Assembly (NCBI RefSeq): GCF_023896955.1
Contig: NZ_JAMHIW010000016.1
Span: 1-64,000, forward strand
Direction: 5' to 3'
Origin: Micromonospora sp. RHAY321
GTDB lineage: Bacteria > Actinomycetota > Actinomycetes > Mycobacteriales > Micromonosporaceae
Length of the DNA stretch: 64,000 bases
Shown here: piece by piece, positions 25,130-32,839 of the stretch
Layout of the letters: every line of letters begins with the position of its first letter
How positions within the stretch are numbered: position 1 is the stretch's first letter
The notes under the pieces: model-generated
Databases searched by the model: none
What the model was told of the DNA's origin: nothing
Seen by the model: only the letters and a program-made list of their open reading frames with translations
Translations under genes and position numbers: made by a program

Positions 25130-26755
25130 GGGGGCCGCGATCTCCCGCAGCTGGCCGTCGGCCAGCCGCAGCCAGCGCTGCACGCCGATCTCGGCGAGGA
25201 ACCGTTCGTCGTGGCTGACCACCACGAACGCGCCCTGGTACGCGCTCAGCGCGCTCTCCAACTGGGCGACGCTGACCAGGTCCAGGTTGTTGGTCGGCTC
25301 GTCGAGCAGCAGCAGTTGCGGTGCCGGTTCGGCGCAGAGCACGCAGGCGAGGGTGGCGCGCAGCCGCTCACCGCCGGAGAGCACCCCGACGGGCAGGTTC
25401 ACCCGCGCGCCCCGGAACAGGAACCGGGCGAGCAGGTTCATCCGCTTGGCGTCCGGCAGGCTCGGCGCGTACGCGGCGAAGTTCTCCGCCACCGTGCGGT
25501 CCAGGTTTAGCAGGTCCAGCCGCTGCGACAGGTACGCGATCCGCCCGTCGGCCCGCTTGATCTCGCCGCCGGCCGGGTCGAGGTCACCGTCGACGAGGCG
25601 CAGCAGGGTCGACTTGCCCGCACCGTTGGGGCCGGTGAGCGCGATCCGCTCCGGTCCCCGGATCACCAGGTCGGCGCCGTCACCGGCGAACAGGTCCCGG
25701 TCGTCGAATCGGACCCGCATGCCCTGCCCGGAGAAGACCGTGCGGCCGGCCGGGACGGTGGTGTCCGACAGGTCCACGACGATCCGGTCCTCCTCGCGCA
25801 GCGCCCGACCGGCCTCGTCGAGCCGGGCCTTGGCCTCACCGAGCCGGCTGGAGTGCGTCTCCTGCGCCCGGCCCGCCGACTCCTGCGCACTGCGCTTGAG
25901 CCCACCGGCCACGATCCGGGCCAGCCCCGCGTTCTTCAGGTTCCGGCTGGCGTTGCTGGCCCGCCGGTCGGCCCGCTCGCGGGCCTGCTGCATCTCCCGC
26001 TTCTCCCGCTTGACCTCCTGCTCGGCGTTGCGGATGTTGCTCTCGGCCACCTCCCGCGCCGCCTGCACCGCCTCGGTGTACGCGGTGAAGTTGCCGCCGT
26101 ACCAGCGGATCTCTCCTCGGTCCAGCTCGGCGATGCGGTCCATCCGGTCCAGCAGCTCCCGGTCGTGGCTGACCAGCAGCAGGCAGCCGGTCCAATCCGT
26201 CAGCACGTCGTAGAGCTTGTGCCGCGCCTCCAGGTCCAGGTTGTTGGTGGGCTCGTCGAGCAGCAGCACGTCGGGGCGCCGGAGCAGCTGCGCCGCCAGT
26301 CCGAGGGAGACCACCTGACCGCCGGAGAGGGTGCGCAGCCTCCGGTCGAGCGACAGCTCGCCCAGGCCGAGGCGCTCCAGCTCGGCGCGGGTGCGCTCCT
26401 CGATGTCCCAGTCGTCGCCGATCGTGGCGAAGTGCTCCTCGCTGGCGTCGCCGGCCTCGATGGCGTGCAGCGCCGCGATCCGCTCGGCGACGCCCAGCAC
26501 CTCGGCCACGGTCAGGTCGCCGGCCAGCGGCAGGGTCTGCGGGAGGTAGCCGAGCACACCGTCGACGGTGACGCTGCCGCCGCTGGGCCGCAGCTCCCCG
26601 GCGATCAGCCGCAGCAGGGTGCTCTTGCCGGTGCCGTTGGGCGCGACGAGGCCGGTGCGGCCGCCGGGGACGGTGAAGGACAGCTCCGAGAAGACCGGGG
26701 TGTCGTCCGGCCAGGAGAAGGACAGGTTCGAGCAGACGATGAACGCATCAGACAT
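25118..26755 (-). CDS. ABC-F family ATPase, possible antibiotic-resistance ribosome protection factor
   Basis: 545 residues, two ATPase domains and no membrane segment. Walker A motifs APNGTGKST and GPNGAGKST, signatures LSGGQVVS and LSGGERLR, Walker B motifs VLLLDEPTNNLDL and LLLLDEPTNNLDL are all intact. The two halves are joined by a long charged linker (residues about 230-310, IRNAEQEVKREKREMQQARE), the P-site tRNA interaction motif that enters the ribosome in this family. ATG at 26755 follows GAGGT; the frame is open upstream but lacks family sequence. The long leader with a small reading frame resembles those of drug-induced ABC-F genes. Which drug, if any, is unknown. Confidence 0.85.
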   Translation of the reverse strand: MSDAFIVCSNLSFSWPDDTPVFSELSFTVPGGRTGLVAPNGTGKSTLLRLIAGELRPSGGSVTVDGVLGYLPQTLPLAGDLTVAEVLGVAERIAALHAIEAGDASEEHFATIGDDWDIEERTRAELERLGLGELSLDRRLRTLSGGQVVSLGLAAQLLRRPDVLLLDEPTNNLDLEARHKLYDVLTDWTGCLLLVSHDRELLDRMDRIAELDRGEIRWYGGNFTAYTEAVQAAREVAESNIRNAEQEVKREKREMQQARERADRRASNASRNLKNAGLARIVAGGLKRSAQESAGRAQETHSSRLGEAKARLDEAGRALREEDRIVVDLSDTTVPAGRTVFSGQGMRVRFDDRDLFAGDGADLVIRGPERIALTGPNGAGKSTLLRLVDGDLDPAGGEIKRADGRIAYLSQRLDLLNLDRTVAENFAAYAPSLPDAKRMNLLARFLFRGARVNLPVGVLSGGERLRATLACVLCAEPAPQLLLLDEPTNNLDLVSVAQLESALSAYQGAFVVVSHDERFLAEIGVQRWLRLADGQLREIAAPDRG

Positions 26756-26880
26756 GCGAGTGACCTCAAAGGGTGGGTGGGCGCGCCGGAGCCGCCCGAG
26801 GAAACCGGACTGGTGAAACGACGGCATGGCCACAGCGGCTGCGCGGACGCGCGCCGAACGGTGGCCTGAGACATCCGGTA

Positions 26881-26910
26881 TCACCCGGAGATGTCGTCGT
26901 CACCCGCCAT
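26881..26910 (-). CDS. Possible leader peptide of the ABC-F gene
   Basis: A nine-codon frame MAGDDDISG starts at ATG 26910 with GGGAG 7 nt upstream and stops at TGA 26881, 125 nt before the ABC-F start. Six nt after its stop, another ATG opens a frame (MSQATVRRAS...) that runs across the ABC-F ribosome-binding site in a different phase. Short leader frames regulate several known ABC-F resistance genes by attenuation; that this one does so is inference. The remaining leader up to 26755 is GC-rich and without a gene. Confidence 0.35.
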   Translation of the reverse strand: MAGDDDISG

Positions 26911-27009
26911 GTCTGGTCTCCCTCGTCAACCGCTGACACCCAACTCCGCCGAGTCTAACAACGGATCTTCCCCCCGCCACCGCCTTCCCGGCGCGCCCCC
27001 CGCCCTCCA

Positions 27010-27088
27010 CCCGGCGATCTTGCATGTCCGGTCGCGGAAATGTCGCTAGCGCGGCAATAGTCCCGACAGAAAGTGCAAGATCGCCGGG
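27010..27088. repeat. 79-nt palindromic element with perfect 15-bp terminal inverted repeats
   Basis: CCCGGCGATCTTGCA (27010-27024) and its exact reverse complement (27074-27088) flank a 49-nt AT-richer interior. The element lies in the 368-nt gap between the C4-dicarboxylate response regulator and the ABC-F leader. No coding capacity. It could be a REP/MITE-like intergenic repeat or a large hairpin terminating the two-component operon. Confidence 0.7.
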
Positions 27089-27123
27089 GTGGGGGGCGGG
27101 GTCCGGGGCGAAGTGGGTGTTGG

Positions 27124-27819
27124 TTAGCGCGGGCGGTACTCGACCTCGGGGCGGCCGGGGGTGCCGTAGCGGGGGTGGCGGGCGGCCCGGTCGATGGTCA
27201 CCAGGTACTCCAGGTAGCGGCGGGCGGTCACCCGTGAGATGCCGGTCCGTGTGCTCACCTCGGTCGCGGACAGCCCCGCCTCCGCGTCGGCCTCCTCGGT
27301 GAGGGCGGCGCGAACCCGGTTCAGGGTCTGCGCGTCGAGGCCCTTGGGCAGGCTGTGCCCGGCCGTGCCGCGCAGGGTGGCGAACATCTGGTCCACCTCG
27401 TGCTGGGCGGCCACCTCGCCGTCGGCGAGCGCCTGGGCGCGGTAGTCGGCGTACCGCTCCAGCTTGTCGCGGAACGCGGCGAACGTGAACGGCTTGAGCA
27501 GGTAGTGGGTCACCCCCAGCGAGACCGCGGTGCGGACCACCGCGAGGTCCCGCGCGGAGGTCACCGCCAGCACGTCGACGCTGCTGCCCGCCGCGCGCAG
27601 CGCCCGGCAGACGTCCAGGCCGTGCAGGTCGGGCAGCCGGAAATCGAGGAGTACGAGGTCCACGTCGCCGCCGTCGTTGGCCCGCAGCGCCGCCATCGCC
27701 GCCCGCGCCGTGTGTGCCACCCCGACCACCACGAAACCGGGAACCCGCTCGGTGTACGCCGCGTGCGCCTCGGCCAGCAGCGGCTCGTCCTCGACGACCA
27801 GCACCCGGATGTCGGTCAT
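27124..27819 (-). CDS. CitB/DcuR-type response regulator
   Basis: 231 residues. Receiver domain 1-120 with VVEDEP acidic pocket, phospho-acceptor Asp in LVLLDFRLPD, Thr in LAVTSARD and Lys in YLLKPFTF. The C-terminal DNA-binding domain (LSATEVSTRTGISRVTARRYLEYL) is the winged HTH of the DpiA/DcuR/CitB group that controls C4-dicarboxylate and citrate transport. Its ATG overlaps the kinase stop by 4 nt. The divergent dctA gene is the obvious target. Confidence 0.9.
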   Translation of the reverse strand: MTDIRVLVVEDEPLLAEAHAAYTERVPGFVVVGVAHTARAAMAALRANDGGDVDLVLLDFRLPDLHGLDVCRALRAAGSSVDVLAVTSARDLAVVRTAVSLGVTHYLLKPFTFAAFRDKLERYADYRAQALADGEVAAQHEVDQMFATLRGTAGHSLPKGLDAQTLNRVRAALTEEADAEAGLSATEVSTRTGISRVTARRYLEYLVTIDRAARHPRYGTPGRPEVEYRPR

Positions 27820-29402
27820 CGGCGTGCCGCGACGATCGGCAGGCGCACGGTGAACAGGCTGCCGCCGTCGTCCGAGCGGCCCACCTCGGAGCGGCCGCCG
27901 TGCCGGTGGACCACCTGCCCGACGAGTGCCAGGCCGAGGCCCCGGCCGGTGCTCTTCGTGGACCAGCCGCGCCGGAACGCGTCCGCCACCCGGTCCGGTG
28001 CCAGCCCCGGGCCGCTGTCGGCGACCCGCACCGTCAGCTCGTCGTCGACGACGCCGATGAAGACCCGCACCCGGCGGGGAGCCGGCGTACCGGCCACCGC
28101 CTCGAGGGCGTTGTCGACCAGGTTGCCGACCACCGTGAGCAGGTCGCCGGTGGGCAGAGGGCTGTCGTCGAGGCGGCAGTCCGGCTCGATCACCAGGTCC
28201 ACCCCGCGTTCGCTTGCCTGCGCCGACTTGCCGAGCAGCAGCGCGGCCAGCGCCGGCTCGGTCACCGCGCCGACCACCCGGTCGGTCAACTGCTGGGCGA
28301 GGGCCAGGTCGCGGGTGCCGAGCCGGACGGCCTCGTCGGCGCGGCCCAGCTCGACCAGGGTCAGCACGGTGTGCAGCCGGTTGGCCGATTCGTGGGTCTG
28401 CGCCTGCAACGCCTCGGTCAGGGCACGCACCGAGTCCAGTTCGCTGGCCAGGGTGCGCAGCTCGGTCTGGTCGCGCAGGGTGAGCACGGTGCCGAGCACC
28501 GCGCCCTCGAAGCGGGTGGTCCGCTGGTTGGCGACCAGCACCCGGTCACCGGCGAGGATGGGCTCGTCGCGGGCGTCCCGCCCGGAGCCGAGCAGCTCGG
28601 CCACCGCGGGCGGCAGGTCGATCCCGGCCACCGGTTGGTCGATCACCTGCGCGTCCGTGCCGAGGCCCAGCAGCCGGCGTCCCTCGTCGTTGACCAGCGC
28701 CACCCGCCGGTCGCGGGTCAGGACGACCAGACCCTCGCGCACGGAGTGCAGAACCGCGTCGTAGTACTCGTACATCCGGGTCATCTGGGCCGGCCCGAGG
28801 CCGTGCGTCTGCCGGCGGAGCCGGCGGCTGAGCAGCCAGGAGCCGGTCGCGGCGAGGGCGAGCGCCGGTGCGACGACGCCCAGGAGCACCGGCAGCTGGC
28901 CGAGCAGTTTGCGGTCGATCGCCCGGGTGGTGATGCCCACCGACACCAGGCCGACGATCCGCCGCTGATCGTCGTACACCGGAACGACCGCGCGCACCGA
29001 CTCGCCGAGCGTGCCGACGTTGGTGATCGTGAACGGTTGGCCGGCCAGGGCGGGCTCGATCTCCCCGACGAACGGCCGGCCGATCAGCTCCCGGGTCGGG
29101 TGCGAGTAGCGGGTCCGGTCGGGGGCCATCACCACCACGAAGTCGGTGCCCGTGGCCAGCCGGGTCGACTCGGCGTACGGCTGGAGGGTGCCGGCCGGGT
29201 CGGCGGTCGTGAGGGCCGCGCGGACGTCGGGGGAGCGGGCCACGGTCTGCGCCACCGCGAGCACCTCCTCCTGCGCGGCCTGGCGGGAGTCGCTGCGGGC
29301 CAGCCACACGGCCCCCGCCGCACCGGCCAGCACGAGCAGCGTCACCACCACCGCCTGGAGGGCGAACAGTTGCCCCGCGATGCTCCACTGGCGTCGGGCC
29401 AC
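27816..29402 (-). CDS. DcuS/CitA-type sensor histidine kinase
   Basis: 528 residues from a GTG at 29402, chosen because AGGAGG lies 8 nt upstream and a signal-anchor helix follows at once (LFALQAVVVTLLVLAGAAGAVWL). The periplasmic domain (residues about 45-175) has the Cache/PDC pattern of C4-dicarboxylate and citrate sensors, including RYSHPTRELIGRPFVG and VPVYDDQRRIVGLVSVG. A second helix, a PAS domain, a dimerisation helix with the phospho-accepting His in TEALQAQTHESANRLHTV, and an HATPase domain (GNLVDNALEA, DSGPGL, GRGLGLALV) complete it. It senses an external carboxylate and signals to the overlapping response regulator. Confidence 0.9.
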   Translation of the reverse strand: MARRQWSIAGQLFALQAVVVTLLVLAGAAGAVWLARSDSRQAAQEEVLAVAQTVARSPDVRAALTTADPAGTLQPYAESTRLATGTDFVVVMAPDRTRYSHPTRELIGRPFVGEIEPALAGQPFTITNVGTLGESVRAVVPVYDDQRRIVGLVSVGITTRAIDRKLLGQLPVLLGVVAPALALAATGSWLLSRRLRRQTHGLGPAQMTRMYEYYDAVLHSVREGLVVLTRDRRVALVNDEGRRLLGLGTDAQVIDQPVAGIDLPPAVAELLGSGRDARDEPILAGDRVLVANQRTTRFEGAVLGTVLTLRDQTELRTLASELDSVRALTEALQAQTHESANRLHTVLTLVELGRADEAVRLGTRDLALAQQLTDRVVGAVTEPALAALLLGKSAQASERGVDLVIEPDCRLDDSPLPTGDLLTVVGNLVDNALEAVAGTPAPRRVRVFIGVVDDELTVRVADSGPGLAPDRVADAFRRGWSTKSTGRGLGLALVGQVVHRHGGRSEVGRSDDGGSLFTVRLPIVAARR

Positions 29403-29516
29403 CTCCACCACCTCCTCGTTGCGCCGGTGTCGCCGACCGGTTTCGTTTGTGAATTTGCCGGTGAACAGAATGACCGCAAGGCTGTCAACACCTGAGACGC
29501 GCTTCACATTGTCGAC
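29403..29516. promoter_or_regulatory. Divergent promoter region, two-component system / dctA
   Basis: This 114-nt gap separates the divergent kinase and dctA genes. The stretch 29446-29480 is clearly more A/T-rich than its surroundings (TTTCGTTTGTGAATTTG), as expected for binding sites of DcuR/DpiA-type regulators. I cannot fix -35/-10 boxes with confidence. Confidence 0.4.
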
Positions 29517-30899
29517 ATGGACACCACCGCATCCACCACTACACCGACACCGTCGGTCCGACGGGACCGTACCCGTTATCTCTACCTCGCCGTCATCGTG
29601 GCCGTGCTGGCCGGCATCGTGGTCGGCCTCGTCGCCCCCGACTTCGGCAAGGAGCTCAAGCCGATCGGCACCGGCTTCGTCAACCTGATCAAGATGATGA
29701 TCAGTCCGGTCATCTTCTGCACCATCGTGCTGGGCGTCGGCTCCGTCCGGCAGGCGGCGAAGGTCGGCAAGGTCGGTGGCCTCGCCCTGGGCTACTTCCT
29801 CACCATGTCGACCGTCGCGCTCGCGATCGGCCTGGTGGTCGGCAACCTCATCCACCCCGGCTCGGGCCTGGACCTGGGCCAGGACCTCGCCGGTGCGGGC
29901 AAGGCCGCCGCCGGTGACGAGGCCGGCGGTACGACGGAGTTCCTCCTCGGGGTCATCCCGACCACGCTGCTCTCCGCGCTCACCGAGGGCGAGGTGCTCC
30001 AGACGCTGCTGGTGGCGCTGCTGGTCGGCTTCGCCGTCCAGGCCATGGGCCGGCGCGGTGAGCCGGTGCTGAGTGCCATCGGGGTCATCCAGCGGGTGGT
30101 GTTCAAGGTGCTCGCCATGATCATGTGGCTGGCGCCGATCGGCGCGTTCGGCGCCATGGCGGCCGTCGTCGGCGCGACCGGCGTGGACGCGCTCAAGAGC
30201 CTCGCGCAGATCATGGTCGGCTTCTACGTCACCTGTCTGATCTTCGTGGTGGTGATCCTCGGCGCGCTGCTCTGGTTCATCGCCCGGATCTCGATCTTCT
30301 CGCTGCTGCGCTACCTGGGCCGGGAGTTCCTGCTGATCCTGTCGACCTCGTCGTCGGAGTCGGCGCTGCCGCGGCTCATCGCGAAGATGGAGCACTTCGG
30401 CGTGAGCAAGCCCGTCGTCGGCATCACGGTGCCGACCGGGTACTCGTTCAACCTCGACGGGACGGCCATCTACCTGACGATGGCGTCGCTGTTCATCGCC
30501 GACGCGCTGGGCAAGCCGCTGTCGATCGGCGAGCAGGTGTCGCTGCTGCTGTTCATGATCATTGCATCGAAGGGTGCTGCTGGGGTGACCGGCGCGGGGC
30601 TGGCGACTCTGGCTGGTGGGCTTCAGTCGCACCGGCCGGACCTCGTGGACGGTGTCGGTCTGATCGTGGGCATCGACCGGTTCATGTCGGAGGCGCGGGC
30701 GCTGACCAACTTCGCGGGCAACGCCGTGGCGACCGTGCTGGTGGGGACCTGGACCGGGGAGTTCGATCGGGACCGGGCGGTCGGTGTGCTGCGCGGCGAC
30801 GACCCGTTCGACGAGGCGACGATGCTCGACGAGCACGACGACGAGGACGAGTCCGAGCCGCGGCGGTCCGACGACGAGCGGGCCACCGTACCGGCCTGA
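29517..30899 (+). CDS. dctA: C4-dicarboxylate/cation symporter
   Basis: 460-residue inner-membrane secondary transporter of the DAACS family (DctA/GltP), importing succinate, malate or fumarate with protons or sodium. The two re-entrant hairpins are recognisable: the serine-rich motif LSTSSSESALP and the second hairpin MIIASKGAAGVTGAG. The cation/substrate motif reads GYSFNLDGTAIY, and the DRFMSEARALTNFAGNAVAT helix carries the substrate-binding Asp and Asn. The acidic C-terminal tail (HDDEDESEP) is extra. It is divergent from its likely two-component regulator pair, a classic arrangement. Confidence 0.93.
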   Translation: MDTTASTTTPTPSVRRDRTRYLYLAVIVAVLAGIVVGLVAPDFGKELKPIGTGFVNLIKMMISPVIFCTIVLGVGSVRQAAKVGKVGGLALGYFLTMSTVALAIGLVVGNLIHPGSGLDLGQDLAGAGKAAAGDEAGGTTEFLLGVIPTTLLSALTEGEVLQTLLVALLVGFAVQAMGRRGEPVLSAIGVIQRVVFKVLAMIMWLAPIGAFGAMAAVVGATGVDALKSLAQIMVGFYVTCLIFVVVILGALLWFIARISIFSLLRYLGREFLLILSTSSSESALPRLIAKMEHFGVSKPVVGITVPTGYSFNLDGTAIYLTMASLFIADALGKPLSIGEQVSLLLFMIIASKGAAGVTGAGLATLAGGLQSHRPDLVDGVGLIVGIDRFMSEARALTNFAGNAVATVLVGTWTGEFDRDRAVGVLRGDDPFDEATMLDEHDDEDESEPRRSDDERATVPA

Positions 30900-30973
30900 C
30901 CCGGCGATCAGGGACCTCCCCTTGTCGGCTTGGCCGAGCGCAGGAGCGACCCCCGGTTATCCCTTAGGCAGGT

Positions 30974-31006
30974 GAGAGGCCGCTTCCCGAAAGGAGGTGG
31001 CCTCTC
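30974..31006 (+). promoter_or_regulatory. Strong hairpin containing a perfect Shine-Dalgarno sequence
   Basis: GAGAGGCCGCTTCC and GGAGGTGGCCTCTC form a 14-bp stem (two G-T pairs) with the loop CGAAA. The 3' arm contains AGGAGGTG, a near-perfect ribosome-binding site, so in RNA the site would be buried. It could be a translational control element for the 111-residue protein downstream, or simply the dctA terminator; no T-tract follows. Confidence 0.5.
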
Positions 31007-31074
31007 TGCCGTTGTACGGCAGTGTTGTGCAATCGCTGTTGTTGTGTGCGGGCGCTACCGCGAGGGTGGTGACC

Positions 31075-31410
31075 GTGACGAACATGCTGAGGGTTCAGGA
31101 CCTTCGCCAAATGTGCGCAATGCTGCTGGACGCAGTGGAACAGCGGTTCGGGCCGGACATCGAGCTGTCGGGCGTCGGTGTCGACGCCTACTGGGACGTC
31201 GACCTGCGGACCGCGTTCGAGCTGCGGGAGGACCCGGCACCGGGGATCGATGTCGGGCAGAGCGGCGACGACATCGCGGAGCTGAACGCGCTGCTGCGCC
31301 GTCCGACGGACGACGTGCCGGTGCTCTGGCACGACCTGCAACACCTTGCCGGAGCCCTGCGGCTACTGGCCTATCTCGACCTACCAGCTTCGGGAGCCGG
31401 CGAGAGCTGA
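31075..31410 (+). CDS. Small protein of unknown function
   Basis: 111 residues from GTG 31075 (GAGGGTGGT upstream); in-frame starts at 30997 (GTG), 31012 (TTG) and 31084 (ATG) are possible, so the N-terminus is uncertain. The sequence is acidic and predicted soluble, with two or three helices (VQDLRQMCAMLLDAVEQRF; VLWHDLQHLAGALRLLAYL) and a central loop. No domain is recognised. The first 30 codons use less G/C at third positions than neighbouring genes. It opens the accessory patch of small genes between dctA and the FUSC gene. Confidence 0.55.
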   Translation: MTNMLRVQDLRQMCAMLLDAVEQRFGPDIELSGVGVDAYWDVDLRTAFELREDPAPGIDVGQSGDDIAELNALLRRPTDDVPVLWHDLQHLAGALRLLAYLDLPASGAGES

Positions 31411-31459
31411 GGCCAGCCGCTGTGAATGATGCCCTCTGCGAGCTAGCAGCGTGCCGGGG

Positions 31460-31792
31460 TCAGCGGCCAGGGGTGCCGTGCGGCCATCCAATGACACGGT
31501 CGGCGGTGACACCTCGGACGTTGGCCCCGTCCCACCGGACCCCCGTAACGTCCGTGCGCCCGTACTCCGGATTGTGCGTCGAGACGTAGCCGAACCGCGC
31601 GTAGGACAGATCCGTGTCACGCAGATCGGCATCCCGCAGATCGCAGCCAGAGAAGCGAGTGCCTCGGATGGAGGCACCCCGAAGGTCGGCGCCGCGGAAA
31701 TCACACAACTTGAAAGATTGCCCATCAAGGGTGCGATGCCGAAGATCGCGACCCACGAACGACTGTCTGGTCGCGCCGGGCAGGATGCTCAT
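31460..31792 (-). CDS. Pentapeptide repeat protein
   Basis: 110 residues. Residues about 10-65 are tandem pentapeptides of the A(D/N)Lxx type (FKLCDFRGADLRGASIRGTRF, CDLRDADLRDTDLSYARF), which fold into a right-handed square beta-helix. A short non-repeat part (VSTHNPEYGRTDV) interrupts before a final repeat pair. Such small proteins sometimes mimic DNA and protect gyrase, but many have no known role; nothing here decides. The ribosome-binding site before the ATG at 31792 is weak. Confidence 0.8.
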   Translation of the reverse strand: MSILPGATRQSFVGRDLRHRTLDGQSFKLCDFRGADLRGASIRGTRFSGCDLRDADLRDTDLSYARFGYVSTHNPEYGRTDVTGVRWDGANVRGVTADRVIGWPHGTPGR

Positions 31793-31965
31793 CCGCGAAC
31801 CGTAGCCGGATCATTCCTTGCCGAACCACCGGCTTTCAGCGCGCTCTACGGGTCTGAGGTCAGCACCTCGCCGCCTGCGGACCAGAGCGTGCCGCCAGGT
31901 AGGCGGCGCGCTGTAGAGTCCGCTGTCGCTCGGCTCTGTGTCCGCCGAGCAGGACGGAGCCTTTG

Positions 31966-32349
31966 ATGGGGAGAATCCCGCGATTCGCGGCGGCCCTGGC
32001 GTTCAGCTTGCTCGTATCGATGGCCCCCGCAGGATGTAGCCGGTATTTCGGGTGCGCACCCCAGCCCCCCGAAGACATCACCGAGTCAGACCTGGCAGGG
32101 ATCTACACCAGTCTTGAAGGTGGAAGGATCGAGCTAAGCGAAGATGGGCGCTACAGCGCCAGCAATCTTCCCGAGGCCAACGAAGAGGGCACGTGGACTC
32201 TCGACCTCGATTCAAAGAGCACCGAGGATCTGAGGCTTGAGGACCTGCAGCTGTGGATTTCCGGCAACCGAGAAGAGCCCTGGCTGTACCGATTTGAAGG
32301 CGACCCCGACGGTTGCGATCTGACTAGGTTCCACAGGGCCGCCCGCTGA
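31966..32349 (+). CDS. Small predicted lipoprotein
   Basis: 127 residues. The N-terminal signal peptide ends in a lipobox (LVSMAPAGC, Cys at about residue 24), so the protein should be anchored to the outer face of the membrane. The mature part (ESDLAGIYTSLEGGRIELSEDGRYSASNLP ... GTWTLD) looks like a small beta-barrel, resembling actinobacterial lipoproteins with a GxY-GG-L-DG-Y pattern whose function is unknown. GGAG lies upstream of ATG 31966. Codon usage is clearly less G/C-rich than in flanking backbone genes, suggesting acquisition. A perfect 6-bp inverted repeat (GCCGCC-AGGTA-GGCGGC, 31891-31907) lies upstream. Confidence 0.7.
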   Translation: MGRIPRFAAALAFSLLVSMAPAGCSRYFGCAPQPPEDITESDLAGIYTSLEGGRIELSEDGRYSASNLPEANEEGTWTLDLDSKSTEDLRLEDLQLWISGNREEPWLYRFEGDPDGCDLTRFHRAAR

Positions 32350-32352
32350 CCC

Positions 32353-32376
32353 GAGGATCGCGCTCCTCTTGGTTTG
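32353..32376 (+). terminator. Short terminator-like hairpin after the lipoprotein gene
   Basis: GAGGA-TCGCGC-TCCTC is followed by TTGGTTT, one of the few T-rich hairpin tails in the window. It sits at the convergent junction with the GntR gene. The stem is only 5 bp. Confidence 0.35.
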
Positions 32377-32400
32377 AGGGATCGGCTGCAGGGAGGGGAT

Positions 32401-32616
32401 CTACTCGGCGACGAAGACGCCTACGCCTGGCAGCGTCTCGGTCATGCCCTTGATCCGTAGCACCTGCATGGCACGGTCGATGACCGGCTCTGTAACGCCG
32501 TAGTGCTCGATCAGCTCTCGCCGGCTGGGCAGCTTGGAGCCCGGCTGGAACTCGCCGGACTTGATGCGTTCGGCGAGGTCGTCGGCGATCTGCTCATAGC
32601 GGTAACGCGGCGGCAC
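32401..32616 (-). CDS. Minimal GntR-type winged-helix regulator
   Basis: 71 residues from GTG 32616, supported by GAGGGG at suitable distance; the frame is open to 32652. The protein is little more than a GntR HTH (YRYEQIADDLAERIKSGEFQPGSKLPSRRELIEHYGV ... VLRIKGMTETLPGVGVFV) without an effector domain. Such one-domain GntR proteins are common near actinobacterial mobile elements and conserved operons. The HTH recognition helix is intact. It may act on the inverted repeats just upstream. Its targets are unknown. Confidence 0.75.
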   Translation of the reverse strand: MPPRYRYEQIADDLAERIKSGEFQPGSKLPSRRELIEHYGVTEPVIDRAMQVLRIKGMTETLPGVGVFVAE

Positions 32617-32631
32617 GGTGGTTCCCCTCGG

Positions 32632-32698
32632 TTGGCAACACGAGTAGACCACCTACGCCAGCCCTGGCTACCCAACGCTATCTATGGGTGGTTGCCAA
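32632..32698. promoter_or_regulatory. Distant inverted repeat upstream of the GntR gene
   Basis: TTGGCAAC (32632-32639) and GTTGCCAA (32691-32698) are exact reverse complements 51 nt apart, on either side of the region that should hold the gntR promoter. A pair of operator half-regions is plausible. From here to 32839 I see no gene. Confidence 0.4.
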
Positions 32699-32839
32699 GG
32701 AGGTCGGTTCCCCCGGCGAGCCAAGGTCCGAATTCAGCGCCTCGTCTGACGCCGGCAGCACAGCAGCGAAGTGCAGCAGCCGTGCCACTCAGCTGAGCCG
32801 AGAAGACGGCCGTCTCGCCGAGAGTTCAATTCGAAGCGG

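Noticed and set aside
26605..26874. 89-codon minus-strand frame overlapping the ABC-F start
   Set aside because: Overlaps the ABC-F coding region in another phase and has no recognisable sequence; its start is noted only as part of the possible attenuation leader.
25118..26884. Longer ABC-F start at 26884 or 26828
   Set aside because: The extra N-terminal residues are not family sequence, and GAGGT before ATG 26755 is the best ribosome-binding site.
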